NCBI RefSeq assembly: GCF_024808875.1
Contig: NZ_JANUCT010000003.1
Coordinates: 62,001 to 126,000, forward strand
DNA length: 64,000 nucleotides
From: Methylohalomonas lacus
GTDB lineage: Bacteria > Pseudomonadota > Gammaproteobacteria > Methylohalomonadales > Methylohalomonadaceae
Direction: 5' to 3'
Position numbers and translations under genes: made by a program. Positions within the stretch are counted from its first letter, which is position 1. Each line of letters opens with the position of its first letter. The notes under the pieces were generated by a model. That model worked only from the letters and a program-made list of their open reading frames with translations, was not told the DNA's origin and did not search any database. This document shows, piece by piece, positions 6,533 to 16,644 of this stretch.

Positions 6533-9193
6533 TCAGTTCTGCAGCGACTCGCTGATCGAGTTGCGCAGGCACTCGAACTTGATGGTGTCGCTGATCGGCT
6601 GGTTGGTGTCGGGATCGGTGATGAAAAAGATATCCTCGGCGCGTTCGCCGTAGGTGGCGATCTTGGCGCCCTGGATGCGTGCGCCGCAGAAGCGCAGCGC
6701 CACGCCAACCCGCGACAGCAGGCCGGGCCGGTCGGCGGCGCTGACCTGCATGATCGTGCGGTTGTTGGGTTCGTCGCTGGTGAACTCGATGCGGGTTGGA
6801 ATATGGAAATGCCGCAGCTTGCGCTCGGCCATGCGATTGGTCTTGATCGGCGGCAGCTTGTCGATGTTCAACAGCGCCCGGTGCAGGGCGTCGCTGATTT
6901 CATCGCCACGCTTGCGGCCATCGATCATTTCGCCGTCGGGTTCGAGCACGATATAGGTGTCGAGCACGAAACCGCTGCTCGACGTGATGATACGCGCGTC
7001 GTGAATGTCCAGGCCGAGCTGTTCCATGACCCGGGTCGTGGTGGCGAAGATGAAATCGCGATCCTGCATGTAGATGAATACCTCGGTACCACCACGCTCG
7101 GTCTGTGGTCGCACCAGCACCAGCGGCAGTTCGTCATTATCGCAATCGGCAATGGCCTGGGTATGCCAGGCGATCTCGTCGGCGGAATGGCGCAGGAAAT
7201 AATCGTCACCCAGCGTATCCCAGAGCGCTTCCACGTCGATCGTGTTTTTCAGCTTCCGGCTCATCAGCGCCAGTGCCGCATCGCGTGTCTCGCGAATGCG
7301 TTCATTCTTGTCGAGCGGGTTTTCCAGCCCGCGGCGCAGTGCCAGCAGGGTCTTGCGGTACAGGTCGGCGAGCAGGGCATCCTTCCAGCTGTTCCACATC
7401 GACGGATTGGTGGCGCGGATGTCGGCGACGGTCAGCAGGTACAGGTAGTTCAGGCGCTGGCGATCACCGACCCGGCTGGCAAACCGGTTGATGACCTCCG
7501 GATCGTCGATGTCCTCGCGCTGCGCCGTTTGCGACATCAATAGATGTTCATCGACCAGCCAGGCGACCAGTCTGGCGTCATGTTCACTCAGCAGATGCTC
7601 GCGGCAAAAGTTGTAGGCATCTTCCGCGCCGAGTTTGGCGTGGTCGCCGCCGCGGCCCTTGGCAATGTCGTGGAACAGGCCGCCGAGGTACAGCAATTCC
7701 TGCTTGGGAATGCCGGTCCTGAGGATCTGTGTGCACAGCGGGAACTCTTCCGCTTTTTCGGGCACGCCAAAATGGCGCAGGTTTCTGACCAGCGTCAGGA
7801 TGTGTTCGTCGACCGTATAGACGTGAAACAGGTCGAACTGCATCAGTCCCTCGATGGCCCGGAACTGCGGCATATAGGCACCGAGCACGCCGTAACGGTG
7901 CATGCGCCGCAGCTCGTGACCGACCCAGCGCGGCTGGCGGATGATTTCCAGGAACAGGCTCTTGTTGCGGATGTCGCTGCGGAAGTCGTCGTCGATCAGG
8001 TCCAGGCTTTCGCGTACAAGACGGATGGTGCTGGCGCGCACACCCTGGATTCTTTCTTCCTGTTGTATCAGCAGAAACAGTTCGAGCAAGGCGAACGGGT
8101 AGTGCTCGAAGACCTTTTTGTCTGTGACCTCAATAAAGTCGTTGCGCATCTGGAAGCGCTTGTTCAGCGGCCTGATCTTCTCGCGGCGCCGGGCGTAGAT
8201 GATCGCTTCCTGGAAATGCTGTAACAGCATTTCGTTCAGGCGGCTGAGCTCCTTGATTGTACGAAAGTACATTTTCATGAATTGCTCGACGGCGCTGTTA
8301 TCCTCGGCGTGATAGCCGAAGACAGCGGCAACCTGTTTCTGGTAGTCGAACAGCAGACGATCATCGCGCCGGCCGGTATGCGTGTGCAGGGCGAAACGGA
8401 CACGCCAGAGAAAGGCCAGACCGGTGTTCAGCGTCTGGAACTCGGTCCGGGTCAGAAAGCCGTGATCAACCAGCTCGCGCAGGTCCTCGGCACCGAAATG
8501 CCGTTTTGCCACCCAGCCGATCATCTGGATGTCGCGCAGACCGCCGGGGCTTTCCTTGATGTTCGGTTCGAGGTTGTGGGCGCTGTCGTCATACTTGTGA
8601 TGGCGGGCGACCTGCTCGGCGAGCTTGGCCTCGAAAAACTTGCGCGTCGGCCATATTTTGTCGGGACCGGTCGCCACCCGCATCTTCCGATAGAGATCCG
8701 CGTTGCCGGCCAGGCGCCGCGATTCCATCATGTTGGTGGTGACGGTGATGTCGTTCTTCGACTCGCGCACGCATTCCTTGACCGTGCGTACACTGTGACC
8801 GACCTCCAGACCGATATCCCATAGAAAGGTCAAAAAGCGCTCAATCGCTTCTTTTTGCGTGTTGTTCAGGCGCGGCTGCGTCAGCAGCATGATGTCGATA
8901 TCGGAAGCCGGATGCAGCTCGCCACGGCCGTAGCCGCCGACGGCGACCAGGCTCAGGGCGTCGTTGTCGAGTTCATGCAGGGCCCAGGCCTCGGCCAGTA
9001 CCTGATCGATGAACCAGGCGCGCTTGTATACCAGGGTCTTGATCGGCGTGCCCATGGCGAACGCCTCGCGGAGCTGGTCATGTCCCCGCTCCAGGGCTTC
9101 CTTGAAGCGCTGCAGGTGCGGCATGTCCGCTGCCCGCTGGGCGAACTCGGTGGCGTCGAACAGCTTGCGATCCGTAACATCGGTGTCCCACAT
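6533..9193 (-). CDS. glnD: Bifunctional uridylyltransferase/uridylyl-removing enzyme GlnD
   Basis: GlnD senses glutamine and adds or removes UMP on PII proteins, setting nitrogen control. From the ATG at 9193 it has 886 residues, close to the family norm of about 890. Domain order: nucleotidyltransferase with GGYGRGELHPASDIDIM around residues 86-102, the middle GlnE-like helical region, an HD phosphohydrolase (LGGLFHDIAKGRGGDHA), and two C-terminal ACT repeats (VFIYMQDRDFIFATTT and IMQVSAADRPGLLSRVGVAL). The frame stays open upstream to an ATG at 9271, but that start would run 73 bases into map, while 9193 lies just past the map stop. Upstream map and downstream mutH are in the same direction. 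Confidence 0.95.
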   Translation of the reverse strand: MWDTDVTDRKLFDATEFAQRAADMPHLQRFKEALERGHDQLREAFAMGTPIKTLVYKRAWFIDQVLAEAWALHELDNDALSLVAVGGYGRGELHPASDIDIMLLTQPRLNNTQKEAIERFLTFLWDIGLEVGHSVRTVKECVRESKNDITVTTNMMESRRLAGNADLYRKMRVATGPDKIWPTRKFFEAKLAEQVARHHKYDDSAHNLEPNIKESPGGLRDIQMIGWVAKRHFGAEDLRELVDHGFLTRTEFQTLNTGLAFLWRVRFALHTHTGRRDDRLLFDYQKQVAAVFGYHAEDNSAVEQFMKMYFRTIKELSRLNEMLLQHFQEAIIYARRREKIRPLNKRFQMRNDFIEVTDKKVFEHYPFALLELFLLIQQEERIQGVRASTIRLVRESLDLIDDDFRSDIRNKSLFLEIIRQPRWVGHELRRMHRYGVLGAYMPQFRAIEGLMQFDLFHVYTVDEHILTLVRNLRHFGVPEKAEEFPLCTQILRTGIPKQELLYLGGLFHDIAKGRGGDHAKLGAEDAYNFCREHLLSEHDARLVAWLVDEHLLMSQTAQREDIDDPEVINRFASRVGDRQRLNYLYLLTVADIRATNPSMWNSWKDALLADLYRKTLLALRRGLENPLDKNERIRETRDAALALMSRKLKNTIDVEALWDTLGDDYFLRHSADEIAWHTQAIADCDNDELPLVLVRPQTERGGTEVFIYMQDRDFIFATTTRVMEQLGLDIHDARIITSSSGFVLDTYIVLEPDGEMIDGRKRGDEISDALHRALLNIDKLPPIKTNRMAERKLRHFHIPTRIEFTSDEPNNRTIMQVSAADRPGLLSRVGVALRFCGARIQGAKIATYGERAEDIFFITDPDTNQPISDTIKFECLRNSISESLQN

Positions 9194-9198
9194 GCGGT

Positions 9199-9966
9199 TT
9201 ACCAGGTCTCTCCCGGGCGGGTGGTAAGCACGTCGTGGCCGCTGTCGGTAACCAGTATGGTGTGCTCCCACTGGGCCGACAGCTGCCGGTCCTTGGTGAC
9301 CACCGTCCAGTTGTCCGGCAGCAGCTTCACGTGCCGCTTGCCGGCATTAATCATCGGCTCGATGGTGAAGCACATGCCGGCCTCCAGGGCCAGTCCCGGG
9401 TCGTGGGTAGCGTAGTGCAGGACCTGCGGGTCCTCGTGGAATTCGCGGCCGATGCCATGACCGCAGTATTCGCGCACGACACTGAAATTCTGCGCCTCGG
9501 CATGCTTCTGGATGGCTGCGCCAATCTCGCCCAGGCGCACGCCGGGGGCGACCATGTCGATGCCCAGCTTCATGCAGTCGTAGGTGACGTCGATGAGCTT
9601 GCGGGCGCGCACGGCCGGCTCGCCGACGCAGAACATCTTGCTGGTGTCGCCGTGATAGCCGTCCTTGATGACGGTTACGTCGATATTGAGAATATCGCCG
9701 TTTTTCAGTTTCTTGTCGCCGGGAATGCCGTGGCAGACGACGTGGTTGACCGAGGTGCAGACGGATTTCGGGAAACCGCGGTAATTCAGCGGTGCCGGGA
9801 TCGCCTGCTGCTCGTTGACGATGTAGTCGTGGCAGATGCGGTCCAGCTCGTCGGTGGTGGCGCCGGCGACGACGTGTTCGCCGATCATTTCCAGCACGTC
9901 GGCGGCCAGCCGGCCGGCGACGCGCATTTTTTCAATTTCTTCCGGGGTTTTGATGCTGACAGCCAT
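9199..9966 (-). CDS. map: Methionine aminopeptidase, type I
   Basis: This enzyme removes the initiator methionine from nascent proteins. The 255-residue pita-bread-fold protein shows the metal ligands in DVTVIKDGYHGDTSKMF, the catalytic histidine region YCGHGIGREFHEDPQVLHY, GMCFTIEPMIN and the final glutamate in SAQWEHTILVTDSG. It is divergent from rpsB, the usual gammaproteobacterial arrangement, and lies 5 bp before glnD on the same strand. Confidence 0.96.
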   Translation of the reverse strand: MAVSIKTPEEIEKMRVAGRLAADVLEMIGEHVVAGATTDELDRICHDYIVNEQQAIPAPLNYRGFPKSVCTSVNHVVCHGIPGDKKLKNGDILNIDVTVIKDGYHGDTSKMFCVGEPAVRARKLIDVTYDCMKLGIDMVAPGVRLGEIGAAIQKHAEAQNFSVVREYCGHGIGREFHEDPQVLHYATHDPGLALEAGMCFTIEPMINAGKRHVKLLPDNWTVVTKDRQLSAQWEHTILVTDSGHDVLTTRPGETW

Positions 9967-10290
9967 GAGTCGGGTTTTCCATTCTAGAATCGGGGGCCAC
10001 GGCGGTGCGGCGGCTGGCCGGGGAAGGGCGCATGATTGCTCAAGAATCGCTCAATTCCGGGAAACCGCGACGCTGCCGGCCAAAACAGGGTCAAAAACAG
10101 GGTAGGCGCTGTTTTTCAGATGCTTACTATGGTATAAAGCGCGCGCACGATTCGCAACGCGAACGCGCCAAACTTTAAATTTCGTGACTTCACACGCGTA
10201 ACTATGCCCCGGCACTGGGGTGTCCTGTCTTCGGACCGGATCGGTGCCGGCGTTGCGCGGAGGCTCAACCCTTACAAAGGAGCAACAACC
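9967..10290. other. 324-bp divergent region between map and rpsB, with rpsB leader
   Basis: No gene is seen. The right part contains a probable rpsB promoter around 10110-10138 and then a leader of about 150 bases before the rpsB start. Leaders of this size before rpsB are used for S2 autoregulation in gammaproteobacteria; whether this one folds the same way was not tested. The left part should carry the map promoter. Confidence 0.5.
10110..10138 (+). promoter_or_regulatory. Candidate rpsB-tsf promoter
   Basis: TATAAA at 10133-10138 is a good -10 hexamer and is followed by the GC-only run GCGCGCGC. Such a GC-rich discriminator is typical of ribosomal-protein and rRNA promoters under stringent control. 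The -35 region (TGTTTT at 10110-10115, 17-bp spacer) matches poorly. Confidence 0.45.
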
Positions 10291-11376
10291 ATGTCCAACG
10301 TCAGCATGCGCGAAATGCTGGAAGCTGGTGTGCATTTTGGCCACCAGACCCGCTACTGGAACCCGAAGATGGCCGACTACCTGTTCGGCCAGCGCAACAA
10401 GATTCATATTATCAATCTCGAGCAGACCCTGCCGCTGTTTCGGGATGCCATGAACTATGTCGGCAAGCTTGCCGCCCGCGGTGGCACCATCCTGTTTGTC
10501 GGCACCAAACGCTCGGCCCAGAGCATCATCGCCGAGGAAGCCCGGCGCTGCGGCATGCCCTATATCGACCGCCGCTGGCTCGGTGGCCTGTTGACCAACT
10601 TCAAGACCGTGCGCCAGTCCATCGCCCGGCTGAAGGAAATCGAGGCCATGCATACCGACGGCAGCTTTGATCGCCGCCACAAGCGTGAGGTTCTGGCCCT
10701 GACACGGGAAGAAGACAAGCTGAACCGCAGTCTCGGCGGTATCAAGGACATGGGCGGCCTGCCGGATGCCATGTTCGTCATCGACGTCGGCTATGAATAC
10801 ATCGCCATTAAAGAGTCGCAGAAGCTGAATATCCCGGTGATCGGCGTGGTCGACAGCAACAACAGCCCGGATGGCGTTGACTATGTGATCCCCGGCAATG
10901 ACGACGCGATCCGTTCGATTCGCCTGTATGCCAGTAGTGTCGCCGATGCCGTGATCGAGGCGCGCCAGTCGGCCCAGCAGTTCACCGAGTCGGCGGAGGG
11001 TAGCGAGAACGACTTCGTCGAACTGGACGAGTCCGGCGCGCCGGTGGCCGGCGAGGCCAGGGCCGCCGCACCGCGCAAGAAGACGGCGCGCAAGGCCAAG
11101 TCGACCAGTGCCGAGACGGACACCGCCACCGAGACAGCTGCCGAGCCGGCAACCAGCGCCGCGGCTGAAGCCACTGAAGTCGCCACTGAAGCCGCTGATG
11201 CACCGGCCGATGCCACGTCTGAAGCCGAGCCGGCCGCCGCCGATGCCGGCAAAACCGCGACCAAAACGACCAAAAAGAAGGTTGCCAAGAAAAAGGCGAC
11301 CAAGAAGAAGGCCGCGAGCAAGCCGGCAGCAAGTGACGCCGAAGGCGATACGCCGGCAACCGGCGAAGACGCCTGA
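10291..11376 (+). CDS. rpsB: 30S ribosomal protein S2 with a long Ala/Lys-rich C-terminal extension
   Basis: Residues 1 to about 235 are a normal S2, from [20 protein letters not shown] to the [21 protein letters not shown] region. The protein then continues to 361 residues, whereas E. coli S2 has 241. The extra ~120 residues are low complexity: a lysine patch ([10 protein letters not shown]), an Ala/Glu/Thr-rich acidic stretch, then repeated [12 protein letters not shown] motifs that resemble histone-H1-like tails. Start choice: ATG 10291 follows AAAGGAGC at about 10276 with good spacing; the upstream in-frame start at 10204 is rejected. S2 binds the 30S head-platform junction together with S1. 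tsf follows after a hairpin. Confidence 0.96.
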   Translation: MSNVSMREMLEAGVHFGHQTRYWNPKMADYLFGQRNKIHIINLEQTLPLFRDAMNYVGKLAARGGTILFVGTKRSAQSIIAEEARRCGMPYIDRRWLGGLLTNFKTVRQSIARLKEIEAMHTDGSFDRRHKREVLALTREEDKLNRSLGGIKDMGGLPDAMFVIDVGYEYIAIKESQKLNIPVIGVVDSNNSPDGVDYVIPGNDDAIRSIRLYASSVADAVIEARQSAQQFTESAEGSENDFVELDESGAPVAGEARAAAPRKKTARKAKSTSAETDTATETAAEPATSAAAEATEVATEAADAPADATSEAEPAAADAGKTATKTTKKKVAKKKATKKKAASKPAASDAEGDTPATGEDA

Positions 11377-11398
11377 ACCGCGGTTCGTCATGATGTAG

Positions 11399-11431
11399 CG
11401 CCAGCCGGCCCGTGAATCGGGCCGACTGGCG
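11399..11431 (+). terminator. Hairpin between rpsB and tsf (attenuator-like, no U-tract)
   Basis: CGCCAG at 11399 pairs with CTGGCG ending at 11431, and the inner CGGCCCG pairs with CGGGCC around a TGAAT loop. This is a strong GC-rich stem without a following T-run, so it is more likely a partial terminator or a processing/stability element than a full stop. Confidence 0.5.
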
Positions 11432-11511
11432 TCTCAATTCAACCGGACGGGCGCGCAGTCATTGCGCGCTTGGGATGTCCGCAACCGAATGATTTGCGAG
11501 GTAACACATTA

Positions 11512-12393
11512 ATGGATATTTCTGCAGCACAGGTTAAGGAACTGCGCGAGCGCACCGGCGCCGGCATGATGGATTGCAAGAAGGCGCTGGTCGAAGCCGG
11601 CGGCGATATCGAGGCGGCCATTGAGGCAATGCGCAAATCGGGCGTCGCCAAGGCGGCGAAGAAGGCCGGCCGTGTGGCCGCCGAAGGCGGCATCATCATC
11701 AAGACCAATGACGCCGGCGACCAGGCGGTCATCCTTGAGGTCAACTCCGAGACTGACTTTGTCGCCAACGACGCCAACTTCCAGAGTTTCGCCCAGAGCG
11801 TGGCCGATACCGTGCTGGCCGAACAGCCGGCCGATGTCGACGCGCTGAACGGCCTGACACTGGCCGGCGGCAGCGAGACTGTCGAGGAAGCCCGCCAGCA
11901 GCTGATTCTGAAGATTGGCGAGAACATTTCCGTGCGCCGTTTCGTATTGCACCTGCGTGCCGGTGACCACCTGGCCAGCTATCTGCATGGCAGCCGCATC
12001 GGCGTGCTGGTGGATCTGGAAGGCGGCAGCGAGGAACTGGCCCGTGATATGGCCATGCACATCGCCGCCAGCAATCCGGCCTGCGTCAGCGAGGACCAGA
12101 TTCCGGCGGAGATGCTGGAGCAGGAAAAGGCGGTGTTCGTCTCGCAGGCGAAGGAAAGCGGCAAGCCGGACGACATCATCGAGAAAATGGTCAGCGGCCG
12201 CATCGCCAAGTACAAGAAGGAAATCACGCTCGAGGGCCAGCCGTTCGTCAAGGACCCCGACCAGAGCGCCGGCGAAATGCTCAAGGCAGCCAAGGCCCGG
12301 GTGAATACCTTCATTCGCTATGAAGTCGGCGAGGGTATCGAGAAGAAGGTGGATGACTTTGCCAGCGAGGTGATGGCCCAGGCGCGTGGCTGA
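11512..12393 (+). CDS. tsf: Translation elongation factor Ts
   Basis: EF-Ts is the nucleotide exchange factor for EF-Tu. The 293-residue protein begins MDISAAQVKELRERTGAGMM, with the family signature MDCKKALVEAGGDIEAAI. It continues with the core domain motifs NSETDFVAND and HIAASNPACVSEDQI and ends in RYEVGEGIEKKVDDFASEV. ATG 11512 is preceded by GCGAGGTAAC; a longer in-frame start at 11470 would add 14 residues not typical of the family. Confidence 0.97.
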   Translation: MDISAAQVKELRERTGAGMMDCKKALVEAGGDIEAAIEAMRKSGVAKAAKKAGRVAAEGGIIIKTNDAGDQAVILEVNSETDFVANDANFQSFAQSVADTVLAEQPADVDALNGLTLAGGSETVEEARQQLILKIGENISVRRFVLHLRAGDHLASYLHGSRIGVLVDLEGGSEELARDMAMHIAASNPACVSEDQIPAEMLEQEKAVFVSQAKESGKPDDIIEKMVSGRIAKYKKEITLEGQPFVKDPDQSAGEMLKAAKARVNTFIRYEVGEGIEKKVDDFASEVMAQARG

Positions 12394-12394
12394 A

Positions 12395-12423
12395 ACACGG
12401 GGTCGTGACGATCAGCCCCGTGT
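12395..12423 (+). terminator. Hairpin after tsf (no U-tract)
   Basis: ACACGGGG at 12395-12402 pairs perfectly with CCCCGTGT at 12416-12423 around a 13-base loop. There is no T-run, so complete termination is uncertain; the stem may trim or attenuate the transcript before pyrH. Confidence 0.45.
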
Positions 12424-12526
12424 TCGACAACGTCTGCCGCACCTGCCGCAATGACAGGCAGCAGCCCGCCGGCCGGCCGCCGCGGGCTGATTCTCGTTTC
12501 TTTTATCGGACGTAAGGTGATACGGC

Positions 12527-13246
12527 ATGACGAGCCCGCTTAAATACCGACGTATTTTGCTCAAGCTTAGCGGCGAGGCGTTGCTGGGCAATGCCAATTA
12601 CGGTATCGACCCGGAAGTGATCGGGCGTATAGCGGACGAGGTTGCCGATCTGATCAAGGCCGGTGCCGAGGTGGCACTGGTACTGGGTGGCGGCAATATA
12701 TTCCGCGGCGCCGGTCTGGCCGCTGCCGGCATGGATCGCGTCACCGCCGACCACATGGGCATGATGGCCACGATCATGAATTCGCTGGCGATGCAGGACG
12801 CGCTCGAACACCGTGGCCGTTTCGTCCGCGTCATGTCCGCCATCCAGGTGCACGAGGTCTGTGAGGACTACATCCGGCGCCGCGCCATCCGTCATCTGGA
12901 GAAAGGCCGGGTCGTGATCTTTGCCGCCGGTACCGGTAACCCGTTCTTTACCACCGACTCCGCGGCCAGCCTGCGGGCGGTGGAAATCAGCGCTGATCTG
13001 ATGATCAAGGCGACCAAGGTCGATGGCGTCTACAGCGCCGATCCGAATGTCGATGCCGGTGCCCGGCAATATAACCACCTGACCTATGATGAGATCATCG
13101 AGCGCAAGCTCGGCGTCATGGATGCCACTGCGGTGGTCATGTGCCGGGACAACAACATGCCGCTCAGAGTGGTCAACATGAACAGTCCCGGTACCCTGAT
13201 GCGCGCCGTCCTCGGCGGCGATGAAGGCACACTGATTACCAAGTAA
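12527..13246 (+). CDS. pyrH: UMP kinase
   Basis: PyrH phosphorylates UMP to UDP in pyrimidine synthesis. This 239-residue amino-acid-kinase-fold protein shows [14 protein letters not shown], the glycine-rich [34 protein letters not shown], the nucleotide-binding [17 protein letters not shown] and [13 protein letters not shown]. It sits between tsf and frr, the standard order. Confidence 0.97.
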   Translation: MTSPLKYRRILLKLSGEALLGNANYGIDPEVIGRIADEVADLIKAGAEVALVLGGGNIFRGAGLAAAGMDRVTADHMGMMATIMNSLAMQDALEHRGRFVRVMSAIQVHEVCEDYIRRRAIRHLEKGRVVIFAAGTGNPFFTTDSAASLRAVEISADLMIKATKVDGVYSADPNVDAGARQYNHLTYDEIIERKLGVMDATAVVMCRDNNMPLRVVNMNSPGTLMRAVLGGDEGTLITK

Positions 13247-13297
13247 TAATGGCCGTGTCTGTTGCAGCAGACCGCGGTTGATCAATGAGGCAATACT

Positions 13298-13855
13298 ATG
13301 ATTGACGACGTTATCAGCGATTCCAAACAGCGGATGCAGAAAAGTCTGGATGCCCTCAAGCACGAGCTGGCCAAAATCCGTACCGGCCGTGCGCACCCGA
13401 GTCTGCTTGAGCACGTGACGGTCAAGTATTACGGCACCGAAACGGCGCTGAATCATGCCGCCAGCATCAATGTCACCGATGCGCGCACCCTGAGTGTCAC
13501 GCCGTTCGACAAGAGCATGGTCGGTGACATCGAAAAGGCCATTCGCGACTCCGATCTGGGCCTCAATCCGGCAACGGTGGGCGAGACCATCCGCGTACCG
13601 CTGCCGTCGCTGACTGAGGAGCGGCGCAAGGAGATGATCAAGATCGTCCGCCACGAGGCCGAACAGGCGCGCGTGGCGGTCCGCAATATTCGCCGTGACG
13701 CCAATCAGACACTCAAGGATCTGACCAAGGAAAAGGAAATCACCGAGGACGATGAACGTCGTGCCGAGGATCGGGTCCAGAAGCTGACGGATGAAAATAT
13801 CAGCGCCATCGACAAGCTGCTGGAGCAGAAAGAACAGGACCTGATGGAGGTTTGA
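13298..13855 (+). CDS. frr: Ribosome recycling factor
   Basis: RRF splits post-termination ribosomes with EF-G. The 185-residue length is exact for the family. It starts [20 protein letters not shown] and includes [15 protein letters not shown], the hinge-proximal [25 protein letters not shown] and the helical C-terminus with [11 protein letters not shown]. It lies 51 bp after pyrH. Confidence 0.97.
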   Translation: MIDDVISDSKQRMQKSLDALKHELAKIRTGRAHPSLLEHVTVKYYGTETALNHAASINVTDARTLSVTPFDKSMVGDIEKAIRDSDLGLNPATVGETIRVPLPSLTEERRKEMIKIVRHEAEQARVAVRNIRRDANQTLKDLTKEKEITEDDERRAEDRVQKLTDENISAIDKLLEQKEQDLMEV

Positions 13856-13895
13856 GGCCGGCGACGGACATAACGAGCGTGTTGGCTTGTTGGGT

Positions 13896-14633
13896 ATGAC
13901 GCCCGCGGATTCCAATGCCGTCGTGCCACAGCACGTTGCCATCATCATGGATGGCAACGGCCGCTGGGCACGCCAGCGCAGCAAGGCCCGGATCAGCGGT
14001 CACCGCGCCGGTGTCACCGCACTGCGCAATATCGTCGAACACGCCGCCCGGCGTGGTGTGGGTGCATTAACGGTGTTTGCCTTCAGCAGCGAAAACTGGC
14101 GCCGTCCCGGCACCGAGGTCAAGTTGCTCATGGAACTGTTCATGAAGGCGCTGGGCCAGGAAGTGGCGCACCTGCATGCCAACGGCGTGCAACTGCAGTT
14201 CATTGGCGATCGCGGTGCCTTTTCCCGCGATTTACGCGAGGCCATCACTACGGCCGAACAGCGGACCGAACGCAATGACGGACTGCGGCTGGTGGTTGCC
14301 GCCAACTATGGCGGCCAGTGGGATATCGTCGATGCCGCACGCCGTCTGGCCGAGGCGGTGCAGCGCGGCGAGCTGAGCGTCGACGCCATCGATGAGGATA
14401 CTTTCGGCCGCGCCCTGGCGCTGGCCGATACACCGCGTCCCGATCTGTTTATCCGCACTGGCGGTGAACAGCGCATCAGCAACTTCCTGCTCTGGCAGCT
14501 CGCTTATACGGAGCTGTATTTCACCGACTGTCTGTGGCCGGATTTCGACGCCTCTGCCTTTGATGCGGCGCTCGACTGGTACGCCGGGCGCGAGCGCCGT
14601 TTCGGTGGCATCGACGAACAGCTGGCACGGTGA
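13896..14633 (+). CDS. uppS: Isoprenyl transferase (undecaprenyl diphosphate synthase family)
   Basis: This cis-prenyltransferase elongates farnesyl diphosphate to the C55 lipid carrier for peptidoglycan and LPS. Motifs: HVAIIMDGNGRWARQRSKAR (catalytic Asp and phosphate site), VFAFSSENWRRP, and RTGGEQRISNFLLWQLAYTELYF near the end. The ATG at 13896 gives about 245 residues; an in-frame TTG at 13887 adds three residues and cannot be excluded. It is followed by cdsA and dxr, so lipid-carrier, phospholipid and isoprenoid supply genes are adjacent. Confidence 0.95.
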   Translation: MTPADSNAVVPQHVAIIMDGNGRWARQRSKARISGHRAGVTALRNIVEHAARRGVGALTVFAFSSENWRRPGTEVKLLMELFMKALGQEVAHLHANGVQLQFIGDRGAFSRDLREAITTAEQRTERNDGLRLVVAANYGGQWDIVDAARRLAEAVQRGELSVDAIDEDTFGRALALADTPRPDLFIRTGGEQRISNFLLWQLAYTELYFTDCLWPDFDASAFDAALDWYAGRERRFGGIDEQLAR

Positions 14634-14644
14634 ATTCAGCCACC

Positions 14645-15466
14645 ATGCTCAAACAGCGCATCATCACCGCGATTTGTCTTATTCTGCCGGTTGTTGCGGC
14701 GGTGCTGTGGTTGCCGACGGGCTGGCTGGTCTGGCCGCTCGCGTTGATCGCAGCGCTGACGGCCTGGGAATGGACCGGACTGTACCGTAACAGTCGTGGC
14801 GTGCGCTGGCTTTACAGTATTGCCGCCGCCATGCTGGTTGTTGCCGGTTTTGTGCTGTTGCCGGCGTCGATACTGGGCAGCATCGTCCTGATCGGCGCTG
14901 TCGCCTGGCTGTTGGCGCCGCTGTTACTAGTGGCCTATGAGCGTGGTACCTGGCAGCGGCAGCCACGGTCAGCGTTGATGGCCGTAGCCGGTCTGTTGCT
15001 GCTGTTGCCGGCCTGGCTGGGTCTGCTGGCATTGCACCAATACGCCGTGGGCGGCAGTGGCTGGGTTCTGTTCCTGTTCGTGTTAATCTGGGGCGCAGAC
15101 AGCGCAGCCTACTTCGCCGGCCGGCGCTGGGGGCGGCGGCGGCTGGCGCCACGGATCAGTCCGGGCAAGACCCTGGCCGGTCTCACCGGTGCGCTGCTCA
15201 GCGGCGTGCTGCTGGCCTTGCTGACGGCGGTGTTCTGGCAGCCCGGCGCGGCCATGACGCTGGGACTGCTGGCGCTGACGCTGATCACCGTTATCATTTC
15301 CGTGGTCGGCGACCTGGTCGAAAGCCTGTGTAAACGCCAGGCCGGGGTCAAGGACAGCGGTAACCTGTTGCCCGGGCACGGCGGGCTGCTGGATCGTATT
15401 GACAGTATGATGGCGGCGACGCCGGTGTTCGTGACCGGCCTCTGGCTGCTTGGAGTCGTTCAATGA
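14645..15466 (+). CDS. cdsA: Phosphatidate cytidylyltransferase
   Basis: CdsA makes CDP-diacylglycerol from phosphatidate and CTP in the inner membrane. About 273 residues, with several hydrophobic segments and the C-terminal signature [37 protein letters not shown], here quoted in part: [12 protein letters not shown] and [15 protein letters not shown] chose ATG 14645 because [10 protein letters not shown] is the usual family start; an in-frame GTG at 14630 that overlaps the uppS stop is the alternative. Its stop overlaps the dxr start by 4 bases. Confidence 0.93.
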   Translation: MLKQRIITAICLILPVVAAVLWLPTGWLVWPLALIAALTAWEWTGLYRNSRGVRWLYSIAAAMLVVAGFVLLPASILGSIVLIGAVAWLLAPLLLVAYERGTWQRQPRSALMAVAGLLLLLPAWLGLLALHQYAVGGSGWVLFLFVLIWGADSAAYFAGRRWGRRRLAPRISPGKTLAGLTGALLSGVLLALLTAVFWQPGAAMTLGLLALTLITVIISVVGDLVESLCKRQAGVKDSGNLLPGHGGLLDRIDSMMAATPVFVTGLWLLGVVQ

Positions 15467-16644
15467 TTGGAGTCACCATCCTCGGTGCGACCGGCACGAT
15501 CGGTCTGAACACCTTGGACGTCATCGGCCGCCATCCGGATCGCTACCGTGTCGTGGCCCTGACTGCCAACCGCGATGTCGAGCGCATGGCCGGGCTGTGC
15601 CGTCAGTGGCAGCCGGCGTACGCGGTCATGGCCGACGCCGATGCCGCCGAACAGTTACGCCAACAGCTCGGCGATTGCCCACAGGTGCAGGTGCGCGCCG
15701 GCAACGAGGCGCTGGCCGAGGTGGCGGCGCTGGACGAGACCGATTACGTCATGGCGGCGATTGTCGGCGGCGCCGGCCTGTTGCCGACGCTGGCCGCGGC
15801 GCGGGCCGGCAAGCGCGTGCTGCTGGCCAACAAGGAGGCGTTGGTCATGTCCGGGCGACTGTTCATGGACGCGGTACGCGACCATGGCGCTGAACTGTTG
15901 CCGATCGACAGCGAGCACAACGCCATTTTCCAGTGCCTGCCGCCGGATCATCAAAGCCGCGGGCTGGCCGCCGCCGGCGTCGAGCGCATATTACTGACCG
16001 CGTCCGGCGGGCCGTTCCGCGATATGCCGCTGGACCAGCTTGCTCAGGTGACCCCGGATCAGGCCTGCGCGCATCCGAACTGGGTGATGGGGCGCAAGAT
16101 CTCGGTTGATTCAGCGACGATGATGAACAAGGGTCTGGAGGTGATCGAGGCCTGCTGGCTGTTCGATACGACGCCGGCGAATATCCAGGTCGTATTGCAT
16201 CCGCAAAGCGTTATCCATTCGCTGGTACAATACTGCGACGGCACGGTGCTGGCGGAACTGGGCAATCCTGATATGCGTACGCCGATAGCGCATGCCCTGG
16301 CATGGCCGGAACGGGTCGCGGCCGGGGTTGAGGCGCTGGACCTGTTCGCGGTTGCGCGACTGGATTTCCAACCACCGGACATGACCCGTTTCCCCTGCCT
16401 GCACCTGGCCGCCGAGGCCATGCATGCCGGCGGTACGGCGACTGCGATCATGAATGCCGCCAATGAGGTCGCGGTCGAGGCATTTCTCGATCAGCGTATC
16501 CGGTTTACCGATATCGCCCGGGTGGTGGAAGCAACACTGGCCCAGGGCCGTGTGGAACCGGCGACGGCACTGGAGACAGTGCTGGCCGCCGATGCCAAGG
16601 CGCGCAGTCATGCGCACGAGTATATTCGCGAACAGGCAGCCTGA
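15463..16644 (+). CDS. dxr: 1-deoxy-D-xylulose 5-phosphate reductoisomerase
   Basis: Dxr performs the second step of the MEP isoprenoid pathway (DXP to MEP, NADPH-dependent). The 393-residue protein starts [20 protein letters not shown], the NADPH-binding motif. It has [27 protein letters not shown] (metal-site Asp/Glu), [30 protein letters not shown] and [15 protein letters not shown] overlaps the cdsA stop (ATGA), and its own stop overlaps the rseP ATG by one base, so the genes look translationally coupled. Confidence 0.97.
   Translation: MIGVTILGATGTIGLNTLDVIGRHPDRYRVVALTANRDVERMAGLCRQWQPAYAVMADADAAEQLRQQLGDCPQVQVRAGNEALAEVAALDETDYVMAAIVGGAGLLPTLAAARAGKRVLLANKEALVMSGRLFMDAVRDHGAELLPIDSEHNAIFQCLPPDHQSRGLAAAGVERILLTASGGPFRDMPLDQLAQVTPDQACAHPNWVMGRKISVDSATMMNKGLEVIEACWLFDTTPANIQVVLHPQSVIHSLVQYCDGTVLAELGNPDMRTPIAHALAWPERVAAGVEALDLFAVARLDFQPPDMTRFPCLHLAAEAMHAGGTATAIMNAANEVAVEAFLDQRIRFTDIARVVEATLAQGRVEPATALETVLAADAKARSHAHEYIREQAA

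Noticed and set aside
6203-7543. Long plus-strand frame opposite glnD and mutH
   Set aside because: Antisense shadow in GC-rich DNA; both genes beneath are certain.
9194-9271. Longer glnD start at 9271
   Set aside because: It would overlap map by 73 bp, and residues before 9193 do not resemble GlnD.
12503-13984. Long minus-strand frame opposite pyrH and frr
   Set aside because: Shadow of two highly conserved genes.
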